A stretch of DNA of 64,000 nt from contig NZ_AVFK01000002.1 in assembly GCF_000936425.1 (NCBI RefSeq), positions 186,001-250,000 on the forward strand. The letters are read 5' to 3'. Made by a program: the position numbers and the translations under genes. The DNA is from Skermanella aerolata KACC 11604. GTDB taxonomy: Bacteria; Pseudomonadota; Alphaproteobacteria; Azospirillales; Azospirillaceae. Shown here piece by piece: positions 43,642-52,922 of the stretch. Numbering within the stretch: the first letter of the stretch is position 1; each line of letters begins with the position of its first letter. Under the pieces are notes generated by a model, which searched no databases, was not told where the DNA came from, and worked only from the letters and a program-made list of their open reading frames with translations.

Positions 43642-44886
43642 TCAGGCGCGGCGGTCGTAGAGCACTCGCGCGCGCAGCGTGCCGTCGATGGCGCGGATGT
43701 CTGCGAGGATCTCCTGGTCGTCCACTTCACCGTCGACGTCGAACACGACGTAGCCGATTTCCGGATCGGTCTGGAGATACTGGGCCGCCATGTTGAGCCC
43801 GCGCGAGGAGAACACTTCATTGAGCTTGCGCAGGATGCCTGGGACGTTGGCGTGGATGTGCAGGAAACGGACCCCGCTTTCGCGTACGGGAAGCTGCACT
43901 TCGGGGAAGTTGACGGCACCCATGGTCGAACCGTTGTCGGAATACTCGATCAGCTTGCGCGCGACCTCGTTGCCGATATTGGCTTGCGCTTCTATGGTCG
44001 AGCCGCCGATATGCGGCGTCAGGATCACGTTGGGCAGGTTGCGCAAGGGGCTGACGAACTCGTCGGCGTCGCCGGCCGGTTCCTCCGGGAAGACGTCGAT
44101 CGCGGCGCCCAGCACGTGGCGCGACTTCAGGGCGTCGGCAAGGGCGTCGATGTCGATGATGCTGCCGCGCGCGGCGTTGATCAAATAGCTGCCCTTCTTC
44201 ATCGCCTTGAGCTGCTCAGGCCCGATCATGTTGCGGGTCTGTGCCGTGTCCGGCACGTGCAGGCTGACCACGTCCGACAGGGTCAGCAACTCGTCCAGTG
44301 TACGGCAGGACTGGGCGTTGCCGAGCGCCAGCTTCTTCTGCACGTCGAAGAAGCGCACTCGCATGCCGAGCGCTTCGGCTATGATGGAAAGCTGCGTTCC
44401 GATATGGCCATAGCCGACGATGCCCAGCACCTTGCCGCGGATCTCATAGCTGTCCTTGGCCGACTTCATCCAGCCGCCTTCGTGGACGATGCGCGACTTG
44501 TCCCAGATCCCCCGCATCAGCATGATGATCTCGCCCATCACAAGTTCCGCGACGCTGCGGGTATTGCTGTGCGGCGCGTTGAACACCGGTATACCCAGCC
44601 GGCGCGCCACGGGGAGGTTCACCTGATTGGTGCCGATGCAGAAGCAGCCGATGGCCATCAGCTTGTCCGCTTCGCGCAGCACCTTTTCCGTAAGCTGCGA
44701 GCGCGAGCGGATGCCCAGCATATGGACGCCCGCCAGTTGTTCGATCAGGTCCTGTTCGTCCAGCGCCTTGGGCAGCCGGGTGACGTTGGCATAGCCGTGG
44801 TCGGCCAGATCGGCGACGGCGTTATCGTGAATCCCCTCGAGCAGAAGGATCGAGATCTTTTCCTTGGGGAACGACAATTTCGGCAT
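43642..44886 (-). CDS. serA: D-3-phosphoglycerate dehydrogenase with C-terminal ACT domain
   Basis: SerA oxidises 3-phosphoglycerate to 3-phosphohydroxypyruvate, the first step of serine synthesis. The 414-residue protein is of the E. coli length class: catalytic domain with IGCFCIGTNQVNL, NAD-binding GIVGYGHIGTQLS, catalytic Arg in INAARGSIIDIDAL, Glu in DVFPEEP, His in LTPHIGGSTIEAQ, and a C-terminal ACT domain (LHIHANVPGILRKLNEVFSS) that normally binds serine for feedback inhibition. It stands alone; a hairpin terminator follows. Confidence 0.93.
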   Translation of the reverse strand: MPKLSFPKEKISILLLEGIHDNAVADLADHGYANVTRLPKALDEQDLIEQLAGVHMLGIRSRSQLTEKVLREADKLMAIGCFCIGTNQVNLPVARRLGIPVFNAPHSNTRSVAELVMGEIIMLMRGIWDKSRIVHEGGWMKSAKDSYEIRGKVLGIVGYGHIGTQLSIIAEALGMRVRFFDVQKKLALGNAQSCRTLDELLTLSDVVSLHVPDTAQTRNMIGPEQLKAMKKGSYLINAARGSIIDIDALADALKSRHVLGAAIDVFPEEPAGDADEFVSPLRNLPNVILTPHIGGSTIEAQANIGNEVARKLIEYSDNGSTMGAVNFPEVQLPVRESGVRFLHIHANVPGILRKLNEVFSSRGLNMAAQYLQTDPEIGYVVFDVDGEVDDQEILADIRAIDGTLRARVLYDRRA

Positions 44887-45108
44887 TTCGAACTTCCATA
44901 CGATGGACTGGCGCCCTGTGAATCGGCCTTGAACCGGGAGCCGGGGCGGAGCGAGAGCGCGTCATTCTGCTTATTTTCCCGTCGTAATCAAATGTTGGTT
45001 GGCTGCTGCGACCTCACGGCATGGCGAGGAGGATGGGAAACGATCCGTATTAGAAACGATTTGTAGAGGATCGCTGTTTTACCATCGGTCTCAAGGAGAC
45101 GTAACGCC

Positions 45109-45459
45109 TTGAACTTGGCCGCTCTGGATGTCGAGAACGACATGATCAAGATAGAAATCACTCTGAGCACCAACCGGCTCAATGCGGATCGGGACTGGAA
45201 CGACCGGTTCGATCCGCAGGACTATGCGGTAAAGCTCGCGGACCATCTACGACCCAAGCTCGAGGATGTCGATGTCCGGACGACGGACTTGGGGTACGAC
45301 CACGATATCGACATCATAGTGCCGGAGAAATGCGCGGCACACCTCGACATGACCGACATGCTGGCCCGCCGCATCGTGGAAGCGGTGAAGGCGTTCCACG
45401 AAAGGGCGCCCGACCACGTCCTGCGCCTGCCTCCCCGCCGATTTTCCCTGGCGGGCTGA
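45109..45459 (+). CDS. Small hypothetical protein, about 105-116 residues
   Basis: I do not recognise a family. The product is soluble, charged and alternates strands and helices (IKIEITLSTNRLNADRDW, DVRTTDLGYDHDIDIIVPEK, LARRIVEAVKAFHER), the look of a compact alpha/beta domain. A TTG at 45109 with AAGGAG 10 bp upstream or an ATG at 45142 could be the start. It is divergent from serA and convergent with the TRAP receptor gene, with a strong hairpin after its stop. Confidence 0.6.
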   Translation: MNLAALDVENDMIKIEITLSTNRLNADRDWNDRFDPQDYAVKLADHLRPKLEDVDVRTTDLGYDHDIDIIVPEKCAAHLDMTDMLARRIVEAVKAFHERAPDHVLRLPPRRFSLAG

Positions 45460-45467
45460 AAAGCAAA

Positions 45468-45498
45468 GGCCGGCGGCGGGCAATGCCCGCCACCGGCC
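45468..45498. terminator. Bidirectional terminator between small gene and TRAP receptor
   Basis: GGCCGG-C-GGCGGGC pairs with GCCCGCC-A-CCGGCC around a 3-base loop: 13 pairs with one internal mismatch. It fills the 57-bp gap between two convergent stops. Confidence 0.75.
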
Positions 45499-45516
45499 CG
45501 ATGAGCGCCGCTCCCG

Positions 45517-46701
45517 TCAGGAGAAGAAGTGCTTGTAGGCGGGTTCGCGGGGAACTTCCCATTCCATCTCGAAGCCGACGACCTGCTTGGCCCAGGTCTT
45601 CTGGCTGTCGATCACTTTGGCGAAGAACGGGTCGGCGGACAGCTTGGCGACGACGTTGTCCCAAGCCTTCAACTGGGCCTGAAGGACGGCTTCCGGCGTC
45701 TTGTAGACCTTGACGCCGCGATCCTTGATCGCCTGCATGTCCTTGGGATAGCGCGCCATCGTCTTCCACACCATGTCGGCCGATGCGGCGTCGGCGGCGA
45801 TCTTCAGGACCTGCTGAAGCTCTTTCCCCAGGCTATCGTACTTGTTCTTGTTGTAGATGACCTCGAAGCACTCGCTGGCCTGATGGTAGCTCTGCACCAT
45901 GTAGACCTTGCTGACGTCGGGGAAGCCCAGGATGCGGTCGGAAGTCGGGTTGTTGAACTCGGCGCCGTCCAGCAGGCCCCTGTCCATCGCCGGAACGATG
46001 TCTGCGGCGCCCATGATGGTGACGGCGGCGCCCAGTTCCTGGTTCATGTCGGCGGCAAGGCCGTTGGTGCGGTACTTGAGGTTCTTCATGTCCTCCGCGG
46101 TCTTGATTTCCTTCTTGAACCAGCCGAGCGGCTGGGTCGGCATCGGAGCCATCAGGAAACCGACGAGGTTGAGCTTGAGCACGTCCTGCACGAGTTCGTC
46201 ATAGAGCGCCTGACCGCCGCCATAGCGAATCCAGCCCAGCATCTGGTTGGCGTTCCAGCCGAACGACGGCGGGGTGGCGAACAGGGAGAAGGCCTTGTTC
46301 TTGCCGTACCAGTAGCCGGCGACGCCATGCCCGCCATCGAGGGCGCCGGCGATGATCGCGTCCTGAAGCTGCAACGCGCCGACGACCGCGCCCGCCGGCA
46401 GCAGTTCCAGCTTCAGCCGGCCGCCGGAAAGTCCGTTAACGATGTTGACGTAGTCCTGGGCGAATTCGTGAAAGATATCGCGCGACGGCCACGTGCTCTG
46501 GAACCGCATCGTCACGGTCTGAGCACGGGCGATATTGGGCATCGAAAGTCCAGCCGCAGCCGTACCGGCGGCAGCCGCCACGGCACCTGTCAGAAAGCCG
46601 CGGCGCGACGGTGGGGTCGCTTCAAGGTCTTGCGTGACCTCATCACTATTGGAGGTAGAAGTATTGGACGCGTCTGTTTGTTTGCCCGCATCGTCGGTCA
46701 T
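45517..46701 (-). CDS. TRAP transporter receptor (DctP family) with Tat signal
   Basis: This 394-residue periplasmic receptor has an unusually long N-terminus: about 30 hydrophilic residues, then a Tat motif (SRRGFLTGAVAAAAG) and cleavage near ARAQTV. The mature part shows MRFQSTWPSRDIFHEFAQDYV, YRTNGLAADMNQELGA and GAEFNNPTSDRILGFPDVSKVY, close to TRAP receptors for mannitol/chloroaromatic or lactate-type acids. ATG 46701 follows GGGAGGA. No DctQ or DctM permease is adjacent in the window, so it is an orphan receptor or partners with a distant permease. Confidence 0.88.
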   Translation of the reverse strand: MTDDAGKQTDASNTSTSNSDEVTQDLEATPPSRRGFLTGAVAAAAGTAAAGLSMPNIARAQTVTMRFQSTWPSRDIFHEFAQDYVNIVNGLSGGRLKLELLPAGAVVGALQLQDAIIAGALDGGHGVAGYWYGKNKAFSLFATPPSFGWNANQMLGWIRYGGGQALYDELVQDVLKLNLVGFLMAPMPTQPLGWFKKEIKTAEDMKNLKYRTNGLAADMNQELGAAVTIMGAADIVPAMDRGLLDGAEFNNPTSDRILGFPDVSKVYMVQSYHQASECFEVIYNKNKYDSLGKELQQVLKIAADAASADMVWKTMARYPKDMQAIKDRGVKVYKTPEAVLQAQLKAWDNVVAKLSADPFFAKVIDSQKTWAKQVVGFEMEWEVPREPAYKHFFS

Positions 46702-46872
46702 TGGTTTCGTCCTCCCATCGCGTTTTTTCGCGTTTATGTTAGCCGTGCCCTGTTGATGGTATTGGCAATGGACAAAGTGTTGCATGCAACAAACGGCTTG
46801 CCAATCCTCTAAATTACTATCGTACGGGGATTTTATATTGCATCGCAATATGTCCAGGGGAAATGTTACGGT

Positions 46873-48489
46873 CTATCGACCGACCGCAAGCATATCCGGT
46901 GCTGGTTCGATAACCCTGTCCGAGGGAATGGACAGGATCACGCTCGTCCCGTTCCCGGGTAAGCTTGCGATTTCCAGTTTGCCGCCATGGACTTCCATCA
47001 GGAGCTTTGCGAGCGGAAGCCCCAGGCCGGTCCCTTCGAAGCGGCGGTCCAGGCCGTTGTCGATCTGCCCGAACCGTTCCAGAGCCAGCGGGATTTCATC
47101 GGGCGCCATGCCGATGCCGGTGTCGCTCACCGTGATCTCAAGCCCAATTCCGCAAGGCTGCTTCGTCATCCTGGCGTCGATGTCGATCGAGCCGCCGTGC
47201 GGCGTGAACTTCACCGCATTGGACAGCAGGTTGAGCATGACCTGCCGCATACGGCGCGTGTCGGCCCGCAAGCGGATGCCCGGCTGCTCGGAGCGCCAGG
47301 ACACCGAAACTTCCGCTTTGCCTGCCTGCGGACCGATCAGCCGGACGGCGTCGTGGAGCAGCCGGTCGACTTCGATCACGTCTTCAATCAGGTTCAGCTG
47401 GCTCGCATCGAGTCGCGCCAGATCGAGTACGTCGTTTATCAGACTCAGCAGGTGCGAGCCGCTGTCGCTGACCAGCCGCGCATAGTCCCGATACTGTTCG
47501 TCGCCGAGCGGGCCGTGGATTTCCGTGACCATGAGATCCGCAAAGCCGATGATCGCGTTGAGCGGTGTCCGCAATTCATGGCTCATCGTGGCGAGGAACT
47601 GCGATTTGGTCTGACTGGCTGCTGCGGCGGCCTCCAGCGCCATCGTCAGTTCCGTGGTCGTCGCCTTCAACTCCCGCTGGGTCGCTTCCAGCTCCGTTAT
47701 GTAGCGGCGCAACCGGTTCGATTCGCGGGCAGCGCGCGATGCCAAGTGCTGATCGAGGATCGATCCGGTCAGGCCGAAGGCGACGATCATCACGGTGACC
47801 GCCGCAACAGCGATGGCGAGCGAAGTCGGCGCCAGGACGTGCCGGGACACGTCGAGGGACTGGTCGTGGATCACGGAAAGGCCCGCCATGCCGGTGAAGT
47901 GCAGGCCACAGATGCCGGCGGCGAGTGCCACAGCGGCGGCCAGACGTCGCAGATAGTCCGCCGAGCCGTCGGTACGGCCTGCGATCCGGAATGCCAGGGT
48001 GCTCATGCCGATGACGATGACGGCCGAAGCCGCCACGGCGATGCCGCTGTGATCGATCGCCGCCGGCATTCGGACGGCAGCCATGCCGGTATAGTGCATG
48101 GCGGTGATGGTCCCGCCGGCCAGGACACCTGCCCATGCTGCTCGCGTCCGCTCCGAACGCCGGCCGCTCAGCATTGCCGAGAGGCCGGCCGATGAGCCTG
48201 CGATGGCCAGTACGAACGACCAGACCGTCAGGCCGACGTCATAGCCGATCTGGAATCCCGGTCGCCACGCCAGCATGCCGACGAAATGAGTTGCCCAGGC
48301 ACCGCAACCCGCCACGATCGCTGCGGCGGCACCCCACAGGTATCGGCGGGTGTAGGAGAATTCCCGCGCATTCCCCAGCAGGGAGAATGCGGTATAGCAG
48401 GCGAACAGGCAAATAAGCGCCGCTAGCCCGACGAGGTAGAGGTCGTGATGGGAGTGGACGGTGCTGTCGAAGTGTGCGGCGGAATTCAT
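46873..48489 (-). CDS. MHYT-domain sensor histidine kinase
   Basis: The 538-residue membrane kinase begins with the MHYT sensory module: seven hydrophobic segments with three conserved His-Met motifs, THFVGM (67-72), MHYTGM (131-136) and LHFTGM (196-201), thought to bind a metal and sense diatomic gases. A coiled-coil linker (ITELEATQRELKATTTEL) leads to HisKA with His304 in TMSHELRTPLNAIIGF and a HATPase domain with LLSNAVKFTPHGG, SDTGIGM and GTGLGLPLAKLL. No response regulator is adjacent, so the partner is unknown. The large MCP gene is transcribed 78 bp upstream on the same strand. Confidence 0.92.
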   Translation of the reverse strand: MNSAAHFDSTVHSHHDLYLVGLAALICLFACYTAFSLLGNAREFSYTRRYLWGAAAAIVAGCGAWATHFVGMLAWRPGFQIGYDVGLTVWSFVLAIAGSSAGLSAMLSGRRSERTRAAWAGVLAGGTITAMHYTGMAAVRMPAAIDHSGIAVAASAVIVIGMSTLAFRIAGRTDGSADYLRRLAAAVALAAGICGLHFTGMAGLSVIHDQSLDVSRHVLAPTSLAIAVAAVTVMIVAFGLTGSILDQHLASRAARESNRLRRYITELEATQRELKATTTELTMALEAAAAASQTKSQFLATMSHELRTPLNAIIGFADLMVTEIHGPLGDEQYRDYARLVSDSGSHLLSLINDVLDLARLDASQLNLIEDVIEVDRLLHDAVRLIGPQAGKAEVSVSWRSEQPGIRLRADTRRMRQVMLNLLSNAVKFTPHGGSIDIDARMTKQPCGIGLEITVSDTGIGMAPDEIPLALERFGQIDNGLDRRFEGTGLGLPLAKLLMEVHGGKLEIASLPGNGTSVILSIPSDRVIEPAPDMLAVGR

Positions 48490-48567
48490 ACCTTAACTAT
48501 CTAAACTAAAAACTTCCGATCTGTTAACGATAGGATTTTGCATGTTTTCTGAGTATACCCGCGATTT

Positions 48568-51156
48568 TCAAAGAGAGCGTATCTGAGAGATGAAGTCGTT
48601 GACCGTCCGCTCCATATCGTCCGCCTCTCCGCCCAGCCTTTCGGCTGCCGCTTGAAGGGCGCGGGCGACCGTTTCCGTTTCACGGGCGCGGTCGCTGACG
48701 ACGGCGATGTCGGTGCTGATGCGGTCGACGCTGGACGAAACCCCCTGGGTGGTCTGCGCGATCTCCCGCGTCGTGCTGCGCTGCTGTTCGACGGCGCCGG
48801 CTGCCGACCCGGTGGCGATGTCCATCTGTTCGATGATCGAGGAGATCCCCCGGATAGCGTCGGTGGCGCTCAGCGTTTCCGCGCGGATGCCGTCGATCCG
48901 GGCCGAAATCTCCTCGGTCGCCCGGGCAGTCTGGTTGGCGAGGCTCTTGACCTCGCTCGCGACCACGGCGAAGCCCTTGCCCGCTTCGCCGGCGCGGGCG
49001 GCCTCGATCGTGGCGTTCAGTGCCAGCAGGTTGGTCTGTTCGGAGATCTCCCGGATCAGGACCACCACATCGCCGACACTTGCCGCGACCTGGACAAGAC
49101 TTTCCAGATTGTCGCGAACGCGGTCGGCCTCCGTCACGCTCCGGCGCGCCAGTTCCGCGGTGGACAGCATGCTGTGCGCGATACCGGCGATGGAGGCGGC
49201 CATCTCCTCCGTCGCGGAGGCGACGGAGCCGAGATTGCGGCCGGTGCTCCCGGCCTCGTCGGCGACCGTTCCGAAGCGCTTCATGGCCTGCTCGGCCATG
49301 TCCAGAAGCTGACGCGCATCGTCCGACTGACGGCGGGACGCGGAGGAAACCTGCTGGGCCAGCGGCAGCAGCCGGCTTTCGCAGGTGCCGGCAAGTTGCC
49401 CCAGGACTTCGCGCCGTTCGGCATCGGCCTGATGGCGAGCGTCTTGGGCACGCTGTTCCGCTTCTATCCGCAGACGGGCGTTGTCCTTGAAGGCGACCAG
49501 CGACTCGGCCATCTGGCCCAGTTCGCCCCGCTGCCCCTGGTTGGGAATGTCCGTATCCAGTTGTCCATGCGCGATGGCGCTCATCGCCTCGCTCATGCGC
49601 GTGACGCCTAGGGAGACATGGCGGCCCAGCACGAAGGCGAAGCCCAGTCCCGCCAGCGTGGCGAGCGCCAGAGTGGTGACGATGAAGACGACCGAGTTCT
49701 GCTTCCCCGCTTCCGCGGCGGCCAATCCCGAATCCGAGAGAGTGCGGGCCTGCTGCGAAGCTTCGACTGCCGCCGCGTTCATGTCGCGCGCCAGGCGGAC
49801 AGCCGTGGACTGGAGGTCGATCTGCTGGACGAAACTTGCCTCAAGCGGAGCCAGCAAGGCGCGCATGGTCGCGATATGGTCGGTTTGCCCCGTCTGCTGG
49901 GCGATCTCGTCCAGATGTCCCGCGACTCGAGCCATGGTGCCGGCGATCTCTTCCCGAAGAACTTCGCGCTTACCGGAAGAAAGATCGGATAGCGCCAGGG
50001 CGACCTGGAGAGAGGCTGCCCGGATCTGGCGCCCCCGGTCGGCGGCGGACATGGCGCGGATATAGCCTTCGCGGGCTTCGACGGCCTTGGCTTCGGCGGC
50101 CGAGCGGGTCGCGAAATAGCGCTCCTTTATGTTCTCCATGGAGAAGGCGATGCCCCGCGACTGCGCTTCGTCCACGGTCGAGAGTTGAAGAAGTTCGGAC
50201 CGCGCGGCTGCCATCTGTCTGGTCAGGTCGATTACCCGGACGGCCAGCGCCTTCATCGCGTCAAGCTCGGGATGGCTGATGCGCGGGATGCTGAGGCTTT
50301 CTCCCAAAGTGCCGTTCGCCCGCGCGCGCCAAGCCCAGGCGGTAAGTTCCGCCGCTTCGAACCGGGTCGAGGCATCGGTGCCGGGCGGCAGGGACGAGTG
50401 GAGCCGGTCCAGCTCGCCGAGCAGCCGGAGGATGACTTCGCGGTAGCTCTCGTACCCGGCATAGGCCGCCGAGGTCTCGCCGATGGATATGGTGTAGGCC
50501 TCGATGATCTCTCGCGCGGGACCGCCGTCTTCCGGCGGCAGGCGGGCGGTCAGGCTGGCAGCCTCATCGAGCGCTTCCAGGGCGGGGGTGATCTCGCTGC
50601 TGTCGGGGTGGTTCAGGAACGCCATTTCCGCAAGCTGTGCATTGACCACGCCGTCACGGATCGACTCCACGAGATCGGCGAGGGTAGTCGCGGCTCGTGC
50701 CGCCGCCTCCGCCTCTTCCAGGTCGCGGCCGGCGGCGCGGGCGAGCTTCACCTGGGACGTAACCAGTACATCCGACAGCGAGGCCAGTTGCTGGACCGAC
50801 TTGCCGATGACCGTGTCGCCCGCCAGCAGCTTCTCCTCGATGCCGACGAAGCTTTGGAACGCCTGCGCGTAACGGTCGGCGGACGCCTGTTCCGCCGCCA
50901 TTCCGCGCGTCGCGAACTGGTCGACGATCGATGCGAGCCGGCCCTGGGCGTCCGCCGAGGCGGACAGGTCGCCCCGAAGGGCGCTCCATTCCAGGGCGCG
51001 AACCTCGCCCATCGCCAGTGACAAGCGGGTTGCGGCAGTGCCGTTCTCGACCGAGGCGGCGTATTGATAAAGGCCGAGCAGCCCGACCACACCGACGACG
51101 GCGACGAGGCCAATGACCGTGAAATACCCGGCAGCGATGGTCGTCTTGAGCTTCAT
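48568..51156 (-). CDS. Large methyl-accepting chemotaxis protein with long sensory domain
   Basis: The 862-residue chemoreceptor has a first membrane segment at about 6-29, a very long helical periplasmic region (about 450 residues, roughly twice the usual size), a second membrane segment ([20 protein letters not shown]), HAMP ([20 protein letters not shown]) and a signalling domain with [23 protein letters not shown]. The hairpin is of the common type, unlike the two MCPs in the che operon. ATG 51156 with AGGGA upstream is preferred over one at 51189. The sensory region has no domain I can name. Confidence 0.9.
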   Translation of the reverse strand: MKLKTTIAAGYFTVIGLVAVVGVVGLLGLYQYAASVENGTAATRLSLAMGEVRALEWSALRGDLSASADAQGRLASIVDQFATRGMAAEQASADRYAQAFQSFVGIEEKLLAGDTVIGKSVQQLASLSDVLVTSQVKLARAAGRDLEEAEAAARAATTLADLVESIRDGVVNAQLAEMAFLNHPDSSEITPALEALDEAASLTARLPPEDGGPAREIIEAYTISIGETSAAYAGYESYREVILRLLGELDRLHSSLPPGTDASTRFEAAELTAWAWRARANGTLGESLSIPRISHPELDAMKALAVRVIDLTRQMAAARSELLQLSTVDEAQSRGIAFSMENIKERYFATRSAAEAKAVEAREGYIRAMSAADRGRQIRAASLQVALALSDLSSGKREVLREEIAGTMARVAGHLDEIAQQTGQTDHIATMRALLAPLEASFVQQIDLQSTAVRLARDMNAAAVEASQQARTLSDSGLAAAEAGKQNSVVFIVTTLALATLAGLGFAFVLGRHVSLGVTRMSEAMSAIAHGQLDTDIPNQGQRGELGQMAESLVAFKDNARLRIEAEQRAQDARHQADAERREVLGQLAGTCESRLLPLAQQVSSASRRQSDDARQLLDMAEQAMKRFGTVADEAGSTGRNLGSVASATEEMAASIAGIAHSMLSTAELARRSVTEADRVRDNLESLVQVAASVGDVVVLIREISEQTNLLALNATIEAARAGEAGKGFAVVASEVKSLANQTARATEEISARIDGIRAETLSATDAIRGISSIIEQMDIATGSAAGAVEQQRSTTREIAQTTQGVSSSVDRISTDIAVVSDRARETETVARALQAAAERLGGEADDMERTVNDFISQIRSL

Positions 51157-51311
51157 GACGTCCCTGCGACGAGAGAGCCGCCCGACCATCCCGAGGCTGG
51201 GGCTGTTCGGGGCGTTCCATCGTCCGGCTGGAGAGATTTTTTAACTTAACGTGAACCGTAAGTTACAAAGATTTCAGCTTTGTAACCGCACCGGTCCGAC
51301 AGGCCGCGGCA

Positions 51312-51671
51312 TCAGCGTATCGGCTTGCGGCCAATCGTCTCTATCGCGACCCTGATGCTGCCGATGCCGGCCTGATAGTCCCAGGCGTTGCAGGCCTTGT
51401 TGCCCTCGCCGCGCAACGTGCGCGCCGATGCCTTCACGGCGTCCTCCACCTTGGCGGCCGCGACGCTGTCGTCGAACTGGCCGATCAGCACCTGGCAGGT
51501 GACGGCGCTCGCGATGTCGGCCTTCGGCGGCTCGGGAGCCGGAGCTGCGGCTTCGACCGGTGCAGGCTCCGCCGGATCGGCGGTTTGGGCCTTAGCGGGC
51601 AGGACGGAAGTGGATAAAAGAAGTGCTGCGGCCATCATGCCGGCCATCGCCATCCTTGGGGTGAGGTTCAT
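51312..51671 (-). CDS. Secreted hypothetical protein, 119 residues
   Basis: The product has a signal peptide (about 1-28, ending LPAKAQ), then a Pro/Ala-rich spacer (DPAEPAPVEAAAPAPEPP) and a C-terminal domain of about 65 residues with two cysteines (SAVTCQVLIGQ, NKACNAWDY) that could form a disulfide. GGAGG precedes the ATG, so it is almost surely translated. No family is recognised. Confidence 0.7.
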   Translation of the reverse strand: MNLTPRMAMAGMMAAALLLSTSVLPAKAQTADPAEPAPVEAAAPAPEPPKADIASAVTCQVLIGQFDDSVAAAKVEDAVKASARTLRGEGNKACNAWDYQAGIGSIRVAIETIGRKPIR

Positions 51672-51866
51672 GCGAGTCCTCCATTTGCTTATTTCTTAGC
51701 ATGAGAACCGAAAGGGGTATGACGAGTCAATCCGCGTGACCGGATGGAAACGGGGGTGGGCTATCGCGCCACAGGGGTACCGGCATTGGGGGCTGGGAGC
51801 GGCCGAGCACCCTCGGCTAACGTTGCGGTCGGACCGAGACAGGACACGCAATAAGGTTTCTCCCGC

Positions 51867-52772
51867 ATGGACAAATATTCCGGTGGCGGCTTGCCGGATC
51901 ACGGACGCTACACGTATTCCCCGATCAGGGGGAGGCCCGCCTGGGACTGGCCGGGGGGAAAGCGGCTGGCGGTCTATATCGGCCTCAACCTGGAGCATTT
52001 CGCCTTCGGCGAAGGGATGGGGGCGGAGCTTTCCGCAGCCGGGCCGCAGCCCGACGTCCTCAACTACGCGTGGCGGGACTACGGCAACCGGGTCGGCGCG
52101 TGGCGGCTGCTCGACTTGTTCGACAAGCTCGGCTACTCGGCATCGGTGCTGGTCAACGGCTCCCTGTACGGCTACTGCCCGGAACTGGTGGCGGCCTTCC
52201 GCGACAGGGGTGACGAGATCGTCGGCCACGGCTGGACCAATGCCGCCCGCCAGGGCACGCTGGAGGAAGCCGCCGAGGCGGCGCTGATCGCTAAAAGCAC
52301 GGCGGAGATCGCGCGGCGGGAAGGCAAGGCCCCGGCGGGATGGCTCGGCCCCTGGATATCGGAAAGCCGGGTGACTCCCGACCTGCTGCACGAGCAGGGC
52401 TACCGATACGTGCTGGACTGGTGCATGGACGATCAGCCGGTCTGGTTGAAGACCAGGACCGGCAGGATCCTTTCGGTGCCCTATCCGCAGGAACTCAACG
52501 ACATACCGTCGATCGTGGGCCGCAAGGACACGGCGGCGGATTTTGCCGACATGATCGTCGATCAGTTCGACGAGATGTTGGAGCAGGCGGCTGAAGGGCC
52601 GCTGGTCATGGGCATAGCGCTTCACGCGTATCTGGTCGGCCAGCCCTACCGGCTGCGGCACCTGCGCCGGGCGCTTGCCCATATCGCGGCCCGGCGCGAC
52701 GACATCTGGCTGACGACATCAGGAGCGATCGCCGACCATTGCTACGACCTGCCGGAAGGGACGATCGTCTGA
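51867..52772 (+). CDS. Polysaccharide deacetylase-fold protein, PuuE-like
   Basis: The 301-residue cytoplasmic protein has the NodB-homology fold in the variant seen in PuuE-type allantoinases: GRYTYSPIRGRPAWDWPGGKRLAVYIGLNLEHF, then YAWRDYGNRVGAWRLLDLFD, HGWTNAA, LGPWISESRVTPDLL and YRYVLDWCMDDQPV. PuuE opens the allantoin ring; this protein lies close to allA (ureidoglycolate lyase), and the window also holds puuD and guaD, which favours a purine or ureide role. Related deacetylases of unknown substrate also share these features, so the enzyme name is not claimed. Confidence 0.75.
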   Translation: MDKYSGGGLPDHGRYTYSPIRGRPAWDWPGGKRLAVYIGLNLEHFAFGEGMGAELSAAGPQPDVLNYAWRDYGNRVGAWRLLDLFDKLGYSASVLVNGSLYGYCPELVAAFRDRGDEIVGHGWTNAARQGTLEEAAEAALIAKSTAEIARREGKAPAGWLGPWISESRVTPDLLHEQGYRYVLDWCMDDQPVWLKTRTGRILSVPYPQELNDIPSIVGRKDTAADFADMIVDQFDEMLEQAAEGPLVMGIALHAYLVGQPYRLRHLRRALAHIAARRDDIWLTTSGAIADHCYDLPEGTIV

Positions 52773-52809
52773 TGCCAGGAGCCGACGGGTCTGACGGGCG
52801 GTAAGCAAG

Positions 52810-52868
52810 TGTTGGGCCACGGCCCAACCTACGAAGCAGGGGACCGTAGGTTGGGCCGTGGCCCAACA
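52810..52868. repeat. Perfect 24-bp inverted repeat (REP-like hairpin)
   Basis: Bases 52810-52833 and 52845-52868 are exact reverse complements with an 11-base loop. Each arm also contains a near-palindrome TTGGGCC-AC-GGCCCAA. It lies between two convergent genes (stops at 52772 and 52923), so it can act as a bidirectional terminator, but its size and internal symmetry suggest a dispersed palindromic repeat. Confidence 0.9.
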
Positions 52869-52922
52869 AGCATGTTCCCCACACGTCGATGTATTCGGCC
52901 CCTGGTATTAGTCTCAAACCGC

